In this document: positions 27,317 to 36,657 of the stretch, piece after piece
How the letters are laid out: each line of letters begins with the position of its first letter
Position numbering within the stretch: the first letter of the stretch is position 1
Assembly (NCBI GenBank): GCA_964424345.1
Contig: CAYRIK010000003.1
Span: forward strand, 21,545 to 85,544
Direction of reading: 5' to 3'
Origin: RGIG6307 sp964424345
GTDB taxonomy: Bacteria; Bacillota; Clostridia; Lachnospirales; Lachnospiraceae
DNA length: 64,000 nt
Position numbers and translations under genes: made by a program
Notes under the pieces: model-generated
Database searches by the model: none
Told to the model about the DNA's origin: nothing
The model's input: only the letters and a program-made list of their open reading frames with translations

Positions 27317-28639
27317 ATGTTAGAAAAGTTATTTCACTTGAAAGACAAGAAAACAAACGTAAAGACAGAGCTTGTTGCTGGTTTGACCACATTCCTTGCT
27401 ATGGCTTACATACTTGCAGTTAATCCAAGTATTTTAGGTCAGTCAGGCATGGATGTAAACTCTGTATTTATGGCAACTGCAATTTCTGCAGGTATCGCAT
27501 CTATTTTAATGGGTGTTTTAGCAAACTTTCCAGTTGCTTTAGCTCCAGGTATGGGTGTAAATGCACTCTTTACTTATACCGTAGTTCTTGGTATGGATTA
27601 TTCCTGGGAAGCAGCACTTGCATCTGTATTTATTTCCGGCGTTATCTTTTTATTGATTTCCGTTACTGGTGTTCGTAAAATGATCATTAACGCAATTCCA
27701 CAGCAGTTAAAGCTTGCTATTGGTGCTGGTATCGGTTTCTTCATCGCATTTGTTGCTTTAAAGAATGCAGGTATCATCGTTGCAGATGCATCTACTGGTG
27801 TAGCACTTGGTGATTTGACAGCACCTACTGTAATACTTGCAATTTTTGGTATTTTGATTACAATCGCATTAGTAATCAAAAAAGTTCCTGCAGCTGTATT
27901 TGTTGGTATGGTTATCACAGCAATCGTTGGTTTAATCTGTGGTGCATTTGGTGTAGAAGGCATGCCAGCATTACCAGAAACATTTATCACAACAGATTTC
28001 TCTATGAGTACATTTGGTGCTTTTGGAAAAGGTTTTGGCGAATTATTTGCAGATCCTTTTAACTGCTTCGTTATTATTTTCTCTTTCTTGTTCGTAGATT
28101 TCTTTGATACAGCTGGTACTTTAGTAGCAGTTGGTAACCGTTGTGGTTTAGTAAACAAAGATGGTGAATTGGAAAACGCAGAAAAAGCGTTGCTTGCGGA
28201 CGCAGTTGGTACTGTTGTTGGTGCTGCATTAGGTACTTCTACAGTAACAAGCTTCGTAGAAAGTACAAGTGGTGTAGAAGCAGGCGGTAGAACAGGTTTA
28301 ACAGCTTGTACAACAGGTGTATTGTTCTTCTTATCTGTTTTGATTTCTCCAATCGTTTTATCTACAGCAACAAGTGCTGTTACAGCTCCTGCATTAGTAG
28401 TAGTTGGTATGTTAATGGCTCAGCAGTTAGGCGGAGTTGATTGGGATGATTTCATCGCAGCAGCAGCGGGCTTTGTTACAATCATCATCATGATTCTTTC
28501 TTATTCTATCGCAAATGGTATTGCTCTTGGTTTCATTACTTATTCTGTAGCAATGGCAGCAAGTGGTAAAGCAAAGAAGGTAAGCCCTGTTATTTGGGTA
28601 TTAGATGTTATCTTTATCTTATACTTTGCATTTATCTAA
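27317..28639 (+). CDS. NCS2 / AzgA-type purine permease
   Basis: A 440-residue transporter with about 12-14 membrane helices, resembling the adenine/guanine/hypoxanthine permeases of the AzgA-PbuG branch. Family stretches are ELVAGLTTFLAMAYIL near residue 18, NFPVALAPGMGVNALFTY near 70, and VDFFDTAGTLVAVGNRCGL near 257. The exact substrate cannot be told. No guanine riboswitch is visible upstream. Its function fits the nucleoside-salvage cluster at 42.7-46.1 kb. Confidence 0.9.
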   Translation: MLEKLFHLKDKKTNVKTELVAGLTTFLAMAYILAVNPSILGQSGMDVNSVFMATAISAGIASILMGVLANFPVALAPGMGVNALFTYTVVLGMDYSWEAALASVFISGVIFLLISVTGVRKMIINAIPQQLKLAIGAGIGFFIAFVALKNAGIIVADASTGVALGDLTAPTVILAIFGILITIALVIKKVPAAVFVGMVITAIVGLICGAFGVEGMPALPETFITTDFSMSTFGAFGKGFGELFADPFNCFVIIFSFLFVDFFDTAGTLVAVGNRCGLVNKDGELENAEKALLADAVGTVVGAALGTSTVTSFVESTSGVEAGGRTGLTACTTGVLFFLSVLISPIVLSTATSAVTAPALVVVGMLMAQQLGGVDWDDFIAAAAGFVTIIIMILSYSIANGIALGFITYSVAMAASGKAKKVSPVIWVLDVIFILYFAFI

Positions 28640-28667
28640 TCAACAATTTTAGATAGGAATATAAGAC

Positions 28668-28709
28668 AAAAAATCCGTTTCGGTCGTATTGACCGAAGCG
28701 GATTTTTTT
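28668..28709. terminator. Bidirectional intrinsic terminator
   Basis: A long stem joins AAAAAATCCGTTTCGGTC (28668-28685) to GACCGAAGCGGATTTTTT around GTATT. Both strands end in T runs, suiting its place between the convergent permease and fucosidase genes. Confidence 0.92.
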
Positions 28710-28734
28710 GGATTAGAAAATAATAAAATATAAA

Positions 28735-30042
28735 TTACTGTACAAGGTCTCCAGCGACATTTACACCGCCGTTCATATGAGGATAGTAGCTTACCCACTG
28801 GTATTTTGCTTCTTCTTCAAATTCCATCTTAAATACGGTAATGCCGGCATGCTTGTCTACAGCTTCTTTTGGAAGGTTCTTTAAGATGATACGATGTCCA
28901 TCTACATCAAAGTCTACCTTTTCACCTGTAGCAAGATAAGTAATGGATTTTGGAGCATTTAAGAAACCACCAAGCTGGAAAGTATCCTTTGGAGGCCAGA
29001 TTAAATTCCATACATATACGTTTTTCTTGTCAGAATCTGCACTTGCAACATTTAAGCCACAGCCTGAATAATCAAGATGTGTAATAGCCTTTTCACCATA
29101 AACAGCTTCGCCGTTTTCGTTCAGCCATTTTCCTAATGTTTCTAAAGGTTCAACTGCTTCTTCAGGAACGCTACCGTCAGCCTTTGGACCGATATTTAAC
29201 AATAAGTTACCGCCAGAGGAAGCACATTTGTTGATCATTTTGATAATCTGCTGTGTGCTGTAAGAATAAGGAGTAACTAATTTAGAATCTAAGTATCCCC
29301 AAGAAATTCCATTAAATGTCATACAAGCTTCCCAGTAAGCACCGTCAGCAGGATTAATGCTGTCTTCAGGAGTAAGGAAGTCTTCCTGAATCTTACTGCG
29401 GTTATTGATAAGCATATCTGGCTGTAATTTACGAAGACGATTGTTTCTGTTTACAGAATCCCATCCTTCTGTACTTGTCATAGGATGTGGCATATCGTAC
29501 CAGAGAATATCAATCTTACCATAATTAGTAAGTAATTCTGTATTTAATGCTTCAATATAATCTAAGAAACGTCTTCTTGCTTCTACGTCAAAAGCACATT
29601 TCCAACCGTCTGGATGGTGCCAATCCATAAGAGAAGAGTAAAGACCAATCTTTAAGTCGTACTTACGGCAGGAATCAACAAATTCCTGAACAATGTCACG
29701 ACCGCATGTATTGTAAGAGTTATAAGGATTTACTTTAGAGTTCCAAAGAGAAAATCCTTCGTGATGTCTTGTTGTAAGTACAATATACTTTGCACCAGCT
29801 TTTTTAGCAAGTGCACACCATTCATCTGTACAGCCTTCTTTTGGTGCAAATGTTTTAGCAAATTCTTCAAATTCGGATTTTGTATAATCCTGGAAAGACA
29901 TACACCATTCGCCTGTTTCACACTGGGAGAATAAAGAATAGTGAACGAACATACCAAAACGCGCTTCTTTAAACCACTGGATACGTCTTGGACGTTCTTT
30001 GTTTGTCTGAGCAACATACTCTCTTGGAGCAATATTTTCCAT
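28735..30042 (-). CDS. GH29 alpha-L-fucosidase family protein
   Basis: A 435-residue glycoside hydrolase of family GH29, without an obvious signal peptide, so probably cytoplasmic. Family stretches are RFGMFVHYSLFS near residue 30, LTTRHHEGFSLW near 90, and DILWYDMP near 185, where the Asp is the likely nucleophile. GNLLLNIGPKADG near 290 is typical. The frame extends upstream into prs, but GAGGTAA at the end of prs supports ATG 30042. It lies just after prs and is probably cotranscribed, an unexpected pairing. Substrate linkage is unknown. Confidence 0.88.
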   Translation of the reverse strand: MENIAPREYVAQTNKERPRRIQWFKEARFGMFVHYSLFSQCETGEWCMSFQDYTKSEFEEFAKTFAPKEGCTDEWCALAKKAGAKYIVLTTRHHEGFSLWNSKVNPYNSYNTCGRDIVQEFVDSCRKYDLKIGLYSSLMDWHHPDGWKCAFDVEARRRFLDYIEALNTELLTNYGKIDILWYDMPHPMTSTEGWDSVNRNNRLRKLQPDMLINNRSKIQEDFLTPEDSINPADGAYWEACMTFNGISWGYLDSKLVTPYSYSTQQIIKMINKCASSGGNLLLNIGPKADGSVPEEAVEPLETLGKWLNENGEAVYGEKAITHLDYSGCGLNVASADSDKKNVYVWNLIWPPKDTFQLGGFLNAPKSITYLATGEKVDFDVDGHRIILKNLPKEAVDKHAGITVFKMEFEEEAKYQWVSYYPHMNGGVNVAGDLVQ

Positions 30043-30055
30043 AATAATTACCTCT

Positions 30056-31240
30056 TTATTTTTGATTTCTTTGAGCATTGTGTTCTGCAAGTAATGCACG
30101 AATATTTTCAGCAGGTTCTAATACGTTTGTCATAGATACAGAATGGTTCATAAAGTCGATGATTCTTGCTGTAAATTCACACATATCAGCACAAGAGAAA
30201 TATTCTTTTTCATGGATTTCAGGTGGTAAATAAGTAAGGTTTGTTGTGATAACTTTATCAAAGTGACCAGCTGCATATGCCTTATCAAAGCCTTCTAAAC
30301 CATTTGTGAACAAACCGAATGTACAGCAGATAAATACGCGCTTAGCACCCATACCCTTTAACTGACGTGCAGTATCTAACATACTTTCGCCGGAAGAAAT
30401 CATATCGTCAATGATAATAATATCTTTTCCTGTGATATCACTTCCAAGGAACTGATGAGCAACGATTGGGTTCTTTCCGTTTACGATTGTAGAATAATCA
30501 CGACGTTTGTAGAACATACCAGTATCTACACCCATAACAGTAGCAAAGTAAATGGCTCTGTCTAAAGCACCTTCATCAGGAGAGATAACGATTGTATGAT
30601 CTTTGTCAATGATCAGATCTTTATTGTCTTTGATCAATGCCTGAATGAACTGAGCAAAAGGCTGATAGTTATCAAAGTTAGATAATGGAATAGAGTTCTG
30701 AACACGTGGGTCGTGCGCATCAAATGTAATAAAGTTAGAAACACCCATAGACTGAAGTTCTTCTAAAGCATTTGCACAGTCTAAAGACTCAATGCCGGAA
30801 CGATGATGCTGTCTGCTTTCGTACATGAAAGGCATGATAACATTGATACGATGTGCATGACCGGAACAAGCAGCGATAACACGCTTTAAGTCCTGATAAT
30901 GATCGTCTGGAGACATATGGTTTACGTATCCATTCATTTTGTATGTAAGAGAATGATTACATACATCGACTAAAATGTATAAATCTTTGCCTCGTACACT
31001 TTCTTTGATATGACCTTTGCCTTCACCACTTCCAAATCTTGGAGTAGCATGGTCAATTAAGTAATTTTCACTTAAATAACCTTCAAAAGCAGGAACATTC
31101 TTGAATGGATTGTGAGCATGACTGCGGTAAGAATATACGTGTTCGTTAATACGTTCACCGAATTCTTCCATGGATTTTAATGCGATGATGCCGAGAGGGG
31201 CAACAGGCATTGCATTTTCTAATTCGTGTAAGTTTGGCAT
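30056..31240 (-). CDS. prs: Ribose-phosphate pyrophosphokinase, long divergent type
   Basis: It would make PRPP from ribose 5-phosphate and ATP for nucleotide synthesis. It has 394 residues against about 315 for classical Prs, matching the longer variant seen in Clostridia. The pentose-phosphate loop is DIIIIDDMISSGESM (near residue 280), and FDAHDPRVQN near 185 corresponds to the metal/ATP flap. The frame begins at a TTG (31252), but GGAGGG upstream of ATG 31240 fixes the start. A fucosidase gene follows with 13 bases between. Confidence 0.9.
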   Translation of the reverse strand: MPNLHELENAMPVAPLGIIALKSMEEFGERINEHVYSYRSHAHNPFKNVPAFEGYLSENYLIDHATPRFGSGEGKGHIKESVRGKDLYILVDVCNHSLTYKMNGYVNHMSPDDHYQDLKRVIAACSGHAHRINVIMPFMYESRQHHRSGIESLDCANALEELQSMGVSNFITFDAHDPRVQNSIPLSNFDNYQPFAQFIQALIKDNKDLIIDKDHTIVISPDEGALDRAIYFATVMGVDTGMFYKRRDYSTIVNGKNPIVAHQFLGSDITGKDIIIIDDMISSGESMLDTARQLKGMGAKRVFICCTFGLFTNGLEGFDKAYAAGHFDKVITTNLTYLPPEIHEKEYFSCADMCEFTARIIDFMNHSVSMTNVLEPAENIRALLAEHNAQRNQK

Positions 31241-31283
31241 AATACCCTCCAATTTTAAGGATTATAAAATTAAATTCATAAAC

Positions 31284-31312
31284 ATTTTAAAACATAGCTA
31301 GTGACACGTCAA
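31284..31312 (-). promoter_or_regulatory. Promoter of prs
   Basis: Read on the minus strand, TTGACG (31312-31307) and TAAAAT (31289-31284) are 17 bases apart, about 35 bases before the prs ribosome site. Confidence 0.65.
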
Positions 31313-31358
31313 GGAATTTAGGGTAAGATAAAAAGAAAAACTATAGGAAAAAGTAAAA

Positions 31359-32726
31359 ATGAAGAAAAAAACAGAACATATTGTAAAAACAGTGCTTCCA
31401 GGAAGCATTGCAGAAGAATTAGAAATCGAAGCAGGAGATAAGCTGCTTGAGATTTCCGGGGCTGAGATTGAAGATATTTTTGATTACCAGTTTTTAGTTC
31501 AGGATGAATATATTGAAGTACTGATTGAAAAGCCGGATGGAGAACAATGGCTCTTAGAAGTAGAAAAAGATTTTGATGAAGATCTTGGTATTGAATTTGA
31601 AAATGGATTGATGGATAACTATCGTTCATGCCATAACAAATGTATTTTCTGCTTTATTGATCAGATGCCAAAAGGAATGCGTGAAACATTGTATTTTAAG
31701 GATGACGATAACCGTTTGTCTTTCTTACAGGGAAATTATGTAACACTTACAAATATGAGTGACCATGATATTGATCGTATTATTCGTTATAATCTTTCTC
31801 CAATCAATATTTCATTCCAGACAACCAATCCGGAACTTCGTTGTAAAATGTTAAATAATCGTTTTGCAGGAGAGGCTTTGAAAAAAGTAGATAAGTTGTT
31901 TGAAGCAGGCGTATATATGAATGGTCAGATTGTTCTTTGTAAAGGCATTAATGATGGCGAAGAATTAGAACGAAGCATTTCTGATTTGACAAAATACTTG
32001 CCTCAGTTAGAAAGTGTATCTGTTGTTCCGGTAGGACTTTCTAAATATCGTGAAGGCTTGTATCCATTAGAGCCATTTACAAAAGAAGATGCTGTAAAGA
32101 CATTGGAAATCATTCATAAATGGCAGGATAAAGTGTTTGCTGAGTATGGCACACATTTCATCCATGCATCTGATGAATGGTATATTTTGGCCGAACAAGA
32201 GCTTCCACAGGCAGATAATTATGATGGTTATATCCAGTATGAAAACGGAGTTGGTATGCTTCGTATGATGATCGATGAAGTAGAAGATGCAATCGCTCAG
32301 GCAAAAGAAAAAGGTATTCTCCCATGTGCTAAAGAACGTACTATATCTATGGCAACAGGAAAACTGGCTTACCCATATATCAAACAGTTTGCAGACAAAG
32401 CAATGGAGTTGTGTGATGGCCTTAACGTACACGTTTATCCAATCCGAAATGACTTCTTTGGCGAAATGATTACGGTATCAGGTCTTTTAACAGGACAGGA
32501 TATATGTAAGCAGTTAAAAGATAAAGAATTAGGAGAAACATTATACCTTCCAGAGAATGTATTGCGAAGCGGAGAAGACGTATTTTTGGATGATTTGACA
32601 ACGAGTGACGTTCAAAATACTTTACAAGTTCGATTAGATATTGTAAAATCAAGTGGATATGAATTGATCAGCACAATGTTAGGATTAGAAGACGGTGTAC
32701 TTTGTGCACCAGTTGAAGAAGAATAG
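31359..32726 (+). CDS. DUF512 protein: PDZ-like + radical-SAM-like protein
   Basis: A 455-residue protein with an N-terminal PDZ-like segment (PGSIAEELEIEAGDKLLEI, about residues 14-32). A CxxxCxxC-type cluster motif, CHNKCIFCF, near residue 91 is followed by the DUF512 region. It is conserved next to der in Clostridia, but its reaction is unknown. Iron-sulfur chemistry is inferred from the cysteine motif. The ribosome site before ATG 31359 is weak. The der start lies 13 bases after the stop. Confidence 0.88.
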   Translation: MKKKTEHIVKTVLPGSIAEELEIEAGDKLLEISGAEIEDIFDYQFLVQDEYIEVLIEKPDGEQWLLEVEKDFDEDLGIEFENGLMDNYRSCHNKCIFCFIDQMPKGMRETLYFKDDDNRLSFLQGNYVTLTNMSDHDIDRIIRYNLSPINISFQTTNPELRCKMLNNRFAGEALKKVDKLFEAGVYMNGQIVLCKGINDGEELERSISDLTKYLPQLESVSVVPVGLSKYREGLYPLEPFTKEDAVKTLEIIHKWQDKVFAEYGTHFIHASDEWYILAEQELPQADNYDGYIQYENGVGMLRMMIDEVEDAIAQAKEKGILPCAKERTISMATGKLAYPYIKQFADKAMELCDGLNVHVYPIRNDFFGEMITVSGLLTGQDICKQLKDKELGETLYLPENVLRSGEDVFLDDLTTSDVQNTLQVRLDIVKSSGYELISTMLGLEDGVLCAPVEEE

Positions 32727-32739
32727 AAGTGAGGAAATT

Positions 32740-34080
32740 ATGTCAAAAAAGAAAAATAAGCCAATCGTTGCAGTAGTAGGAAGACCAAATGTTGGTAAAT
32801 CTACTTTATTCAACGTTTTAGCAGGAGAAAATATTTCAATCGTAAAAGATATGCCTGGTATCACACGAGATAGAATTTACGCAGACGTATCTTGGTTAAA
32901 TTACAATTTCACATTAGTAGATACAGGTGGTATTGAACCAGACAGCAACGATATCATTTTATCTCAGATGAGAGCACAGGCAGAAATTGCTATCGAAACA
33001 GCTGATGTTATTTTATTTATGGTAGATGTAAAGCAGGGTCTTGTAGATGCCGATGCTAAAGTAGCAGATATGCTTCGCCGTTCCCACAAACCAGTTGTTT
33101 TAGTTGTAAACAAAGTAGACAGCTTTGACAAGATGATGGCGGATGTATATGAATTTTACAATTTAGGTATTGGTGATCCACATCCAATTTCTTCCGTAAA
33201 CCGTATGGGTATCGGTGATATGTTAGATGAAGTAACTTCTTACTTTGAACAGAACGAAGAAGATGAGGAAGAAGATGATCGTATTAAGGTTGCTATCGTA
33301 GGTAAGCCAAACGTAGGAAAGTCTTCTTTGATCAATAAGCTGCTTGGAGAAAACAGATTGATCGTATCTGATGTAGCAGGTACTACTCGTGATGCAGTAG
33401 ATACAGAAGTAACATACAATGGCAAAGAATATGTATTTATTGATACTGCAGGTCTTCGTCGTAAAAATAAGATTAAAGAAGAATTAGAGCGATTTATGAT
33501 TATCCGTACTGTTTCAGCAGTAGAACGTGCAGAAGTTGTTGTATTGTTGATTGATGCCAAAGAAGGTGTTACAGAACAGGACGCAAAGATTATTGGTATT
33601 GCACATGAAAGAGGAAAAGCAATCATTATTGCTGTAAACAAATGGGATGCAATCGAAAAAGACGATAAGACTATTTATCGTTTTACAGAAAAGATTCGTC
33701 AGACACTTGCATTTATGCCATATGCAGAGATTATTTTCATTTCTGCTCTGACAGGACAGCGTATTGGAAAGTTATATGAAACAATCGACATCGTAGCAGA
33801 AAATCATGCAATGCGTGTTGGAACAGGTGTATTAAATGAAATCATGAGTGAAGCAGTTGCAATGCAGCAGCCACCTTCAGATAAGGGTAAGCGTTTGAGA
33901 CTGTATTATATTACACAGGTTTCTGTAAAACCACCTACATTTGTTATTTTCGTAAATGACAAAGAATTGATGCATTTTTCATATACAAGATATATTGAAA
34001 ATCAGATTAGAGAGTCCTTTGGATTTAAGGGAACTCCGCTTCGTTTTATTATAAGAGAGCGTAAGGAGAAGGAACAATAA
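32740..34080 (+). CDS. der: Ribosome assembly GTPase Der (EngA)
   Basis: A double-GTPase 50S assembly factor of 446 residues. Two G domains are visible: GRPNVGKST (residues about 14-22) with DTGGIEP, and GKPNVGKSS near 188 with DTAGLRRK. Each has an NKxD motif (NKVD, NKWD), and a KH-like domain ends the protein. The frame extends back to 32695 into the upstream gene; GTGAGG and ATG 32740 define the start. plsY follows after 2 bases. Confidence 0.97.
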   Translation: MSKKKNKPIVAVVGRPNVGKSTLFNVLAGENISIVKDMPGITRDRIYADVSWLNYNFTLVDTGGIEPDSNDIILSQMRAQAEIAIETADVILFMVDVKQGLVDADAKVADMLRRSHKPVVLVVNKVDSFDKMMADVYEFYNLGIGDPHPISSVNRMGIGDMLDEVTSYFEQNEEDEEEDDRIKVAIVGKPNVGKSSLINKLLGENRLIVSDVAGTTRDAVDTEVTYNGKEYVFIDTAGLRRKNKIKEELERFMIIRTVSAVERAEVVVLLIDAKEGVTEQDAKIIGIAHERGKAIIIAVNKWDAIEKDDKTIYRFTEKIRQTLAFMPYAEIIFISALTGQRIGKLYETIDIVAENHAMRVGTGVLNEIMSEAVAMQQPPSDKGKRLRLYYITQVSVKPPTFVIFVNDKELMHFSYTRYIENQIRESFGFKGTPLRFIIRERKEKEQ

Positions 34081-34082
34081 TC

Positions 34083-34754
34083 ATGTTAGAGCGTATTATT
34101 TGCTTATTGATCGGATATGCGTTTGGTAACTTTCAGACAGCATATTTTTATGGCAAGATGAAAGGAATCGACATTCGAAATTACGGAAGTGGCAATGCAG
34201 GAACGACAAATACATTACGCGTGCTTGGCAATGGAGCAGGTGCAGTTGTATTTGTTGGAGACGTATTAAAATGTGCAGTTGCAATGGGAATTGCAAGAGC
34301 ATTATTTAGTACTTCTTGTGCTGATATTGTATATATTTTAACACTGTATGCAGCTCTTGGTACGATTCTTGGCCATAATTTTCCAGTAGTCCTTGGATTT
34401 AAGGGCGGAAAAGGAATGGCATGTACAGCAGGGTTGATGGCATTTTATCATCCATATTTATTTGCGGTAGGATTCGTGATTTTCTTAAGTGTATTTTTTA
34501 TTACACATTATGTTTCTCTTGGCTCTTTACTCGTATATGTAGGATTTTTGATTACAATGCCGATTCTTTGTTTTACTGGTGCACTTGGAACTTTGACGAC
34601 AGCACAGATTGCAGAAATTATGGTGATTTCTGTTATATTAGCAGCAATGGCATTTATCCGTCATGCAGCGAATATCAAACGTCTTATGGCAGGTACAGAG
34701 AGTAAAACATATCTGAGTAAAAAAGGCAAAGAAAAAGCAAAACAAAATAAATGA
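34083..34754 (+). CDS. plsY: Glycerol-3-phosphate acyltransferase PlsY
   Basis: This membrane enzyme uses acyl-phosphate from PlsX (7.6 kb) to acylate glycerol 3-phosphate. It has 223 residues with about five to six membrane helices. The motif GSGNAGTTNTLR (near residue 36), the GHNFPV near 99 and GGKGMA near 109 are the three conserved active-site motifs. It is coupled to der. A terminator overlaps the last codons and the sequence beyond. Confidence 0.96.
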   Translation: MLERIICLLIGYAFGNFQTAYFYGKMKGIDIRNYGSGNAGTTNTLRVLGNGAGAVVFVGDVLKCAVAMGIARALFSTSCADIVYILTLYAALGTILGHNFPVVLGFKGGKGMACTAGLMAFYHPYLFAVGFVIFLSVFFITHYVSLGSLLVYVGFLITMPILCFTGALGTLTTAQIAEIMVISVILAAMAFIRHAANIKRLMAGTESKTYLSKKGKEKAKQNK

Positions 34755-34756
34755 TT

Positions 34757-34789
34757 AAAAAAAGAACAGCCAAACAAGCTGTTCTTTTT
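34757..34789 (+). terminator. Intrinsic terminator after plsY
   Basis: AAAAAGAACAGC (34759-34770) pairs with GCTGTTCTTTTT (34778-34789) around CAAACAA. It lies within the open frame that begins at 34751, which argues against that start. Confidence 0.9.
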
Positions 34790-34807
34790 GTATACAGGAA
34801 ATTACTT
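34790..34807 (+). repeat. Terminator-abutting repeat, degenerate half copy
   Basis: GTATACAGGAAATTACTTC matches the left arm and loop start of the palindromic repeat (TATACTAGGAAATTACTC) with few changes. It follows the U-tract of the plsY terminator directly, the same placement as the other copies. No right arm is seen. Confidence 0.55.
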
Positions 34808-35137
34808 CATAAAATTTGTTCAGACATTTTTTCGGAAGTATTTTCAGTATGGACATTCGTATACTGTCTTGTGATCTGCATTAAAAACGCAAGCAGCAAT
34901 GATTTTAAAGAAATGCTGAGAAGCGGAAACTGTGAAGGTATCAGCAAAATTATTAAAACGTTGTATCTTCATGAAAAGGTTCGTTTAGATGCCGGAAAGA
35001 AGGCAGTTTCTTTAGATGAAAAATATTTATTCATAGCAAGAGAACATTTGTATGGAGAACTTTCTGTTTCTTTAGGTATTGCCAAAAATGATATGGAAGT
35101 GTATATTGCTCAGTGTATAGAAGGGGAAAATAACTAA
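34800..35137 (+). pseudogene. Probable remnant of a CarD-family regulator
   Basis: The last 75 or so residues of the open frame (34751-35137) look like the C-terminal helical domain of CarD-type RNA polymerase-binding regulators: IIKTLYLHEKVRLDAGKK followed by SLDEKYLFIAREHLYGEL. The N-terminal Tudor-like RNA-polymerase-interaction domain is missing. In its place are the plsY terminator, a degenerate repeat copy and low-quality coding sequence. An internal ATG at 34913 could still give a 74-residue fragment. Its stop lies 15 bases before the next gene. Decay is inference. Confidence 0.6.
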
Positions 35138-35152
35138 GGAGCATATTGTATT

Positions 35153-36529
35153 ATGCAAAATTTTATTGAGGAAGCTGCAAATGTATTACCGAGCAAACGT
35201 CAGTTGGAGTGGTTTGATGTTGGATTTTATGCATTTATCCATTTTGGTGTAAATACATATACCAATAGGGAATGGGGAGATGGAGATGAGTCTGAACAAA
35301 TTTTTCATCCAACCGAATTAGATTGTGACCAGTGGGTAGAAGCAATCAAGAGAGCTGGCATGAAAGGAATGATCCTGACAGCAAAGCATCATGATGGATT
35401 TTGTTTATGGCCATCAAAGTATACAGAACATAGCGTCAAAAATTCTCCGTTTCAAGGGGATGTAGTAAGAGAGGCAGCAGAAGCTTGTCGTCGTGGAGGT
35501 ATCAAATTTGGTTTTTATCTTTCTCCATGGGATAGAAATAGTAAATTGTATGGAACAGATGCCTATAATGATTATTTTTGTAATCAGCTTACGGAATTAC
35601 TAACGGAGTATGGAGATATTTTTTGTGTATGGTTTGATAATGCATGCGGAGAAGGAACAAATGGTATAAAGCAGCAGTATGATTTTCCAAGATATTTTGA
35701 ACTGATTCGTAAATATCAGCCGAATGCCGTTATTTTTAATGATTTTGGACCGGATGTCAGATGGTGTGGCAATGAAGCAGGTTCTGCGAGAGAAAGTGAA
35801 TGGGCCGTTGTACCGACAGAATTATGCAAATATAGTTTGGTTCAGACAGGTCCCGGACCATTAGCAGAGCAAGGAGAGCTTGTTTTATATAATACAGCAA
35901 AGTCTCTTGGAAATCTGGATATTGCTATTTATTCCAAAGGATTAACGTTTACCCCAGCGGAAATTGACACTTCTATCAGACCAGGATGGTTTTGGCATGA
36001 AGAGGAAGAACCAAAGTGTTTGGAAGAGTTGTTTCAAATTTATGTAAATTCTGTTGGGGGAAATTGCTGCTTAAATCTGAATATTCCACCAAATAAAGCA
36101 GGACGTTTGGACGAGCAGGACGTTGTACGTTTAACTGAATTAGGGAATATGATACAAGCTTGTTTTGCAAAGGAAATTCCTTCTACTTTAAAGCAAAGAA
36201 ATAAGAAAGGCTCCTATTTGCCAGAATATGAGATTGTTTTTGAAAAGCCAATCAATGAATACAATACCATTGTATTAGAAGAAGATTTGACGCGTGGACA
36301 GCGTATTGAAAGCTTCCAGATTTTGAGAGAAAATACAGAAATTGGAAAGGCATTTCCAATATATCAAGGACGTACTGTAGGAAATCGTAAAATTTGTACA
36401 CTTTGGGATGTGAACAAAGGACAGAATCCATTGATGTTTTCTTACGAGAGAAAAACAGTGGAGTATCTTGTACTTCGTATTACGTCATCCAGAGGTCCTG
36501 TATATTTAAAAAATGTAAAAGTGTATTAA
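35153..36529 (+). CDS. GH29 alpha-L-fucosidase-like protein
   Basis: A 458-residue protein distantly like the fucosidase at 28.7 kb and related to GH29. Shared stretches are GFYAFIHFGVNTY near residue 26, LTAKHHDGFCLWPSKY near 74, and FCVWFDNACGEG near 160 with the likely nucleophile Asp. VGGNCCLNLNIPPN near 300 matches the GH29 barrel end. About 100 C-terminal residues form an extra beta-rich domain. There is no signal peptide. AAGGAG lies 11 bases before ATG 35153. A long stem-loop follows. Confidence 0.85.
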   Translation: MQNFIEEAANVLPSKRQLEWFDVGFYAFIHFGVNTYTNREWGDGDESEQIFHPTELDCDQWVEAIKRAGMKGMILTAKHHDGFCLWPSKYTEHSVKNSPFQGDVVREAAEACRRGGIKFGFYLSPWDRNSKLYGTDAYNDYFCNQLTELLTEYGDIFCVWFDNACGEGTNGIKQQYDFPRYFELIRKYQPNAVIFNDFGPDVRWCGNEAGSARESEWAVVPTELCKYSLVQTGPGPLAEQGELVLYNTAKSLGNLDIAIYSKGLTFTPAEIDTSIRPGWFWHEEEEPKCLEELFQIYVNSVGGNCCLNLNIPPNKAGRLDEQDVVRLTELGNMIQACFAKEIPSTLKQRNKKGSYLPEYEIVFEKPINEYNTIVLEEDLTRGQRIESFQILRENTEIGKAFPIYQGRTVGNRKICTLWDVNKGQNPLMFSYERKTVEYLVLRITSSRGPVYLKNVKVY

Positions 36530-36579
36530 AAATAAGGAACAGCGAAAGTAGCTTTTTAAGCTTTCGTTGTTCCTTATTT
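36530..36579 (+). terminator. Stem-loop after the GH29 gene
   Basis: A 19-base stem with one G-U pair runs from AAATAAGGAACAGCGAAAG (36530-36548) to CTTTCGTTGTTCCTTATTT (36561-36579). The T run after it is short, so termination may be weak. Confidence 0.7.
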
Positions 36580-36628
36580 GCGTTTGTCATTTGTCATTTA
36601 TATAGTTTATTTATTTTTATGAAACATA

Positions 36629-36657
36629 TTGACATAGAAAAAAAGAAATGATACCAT
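36629..36657 (+). promoter_or_regulatory. Promoter of the GntR-ABC operon
   Basis: Consensus TTGACA (36629-36634) and TACCAT (36652-36657) are 17 bases apart. The -10 lies inside the adjacent operator dyad. Confidence 0.75.
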
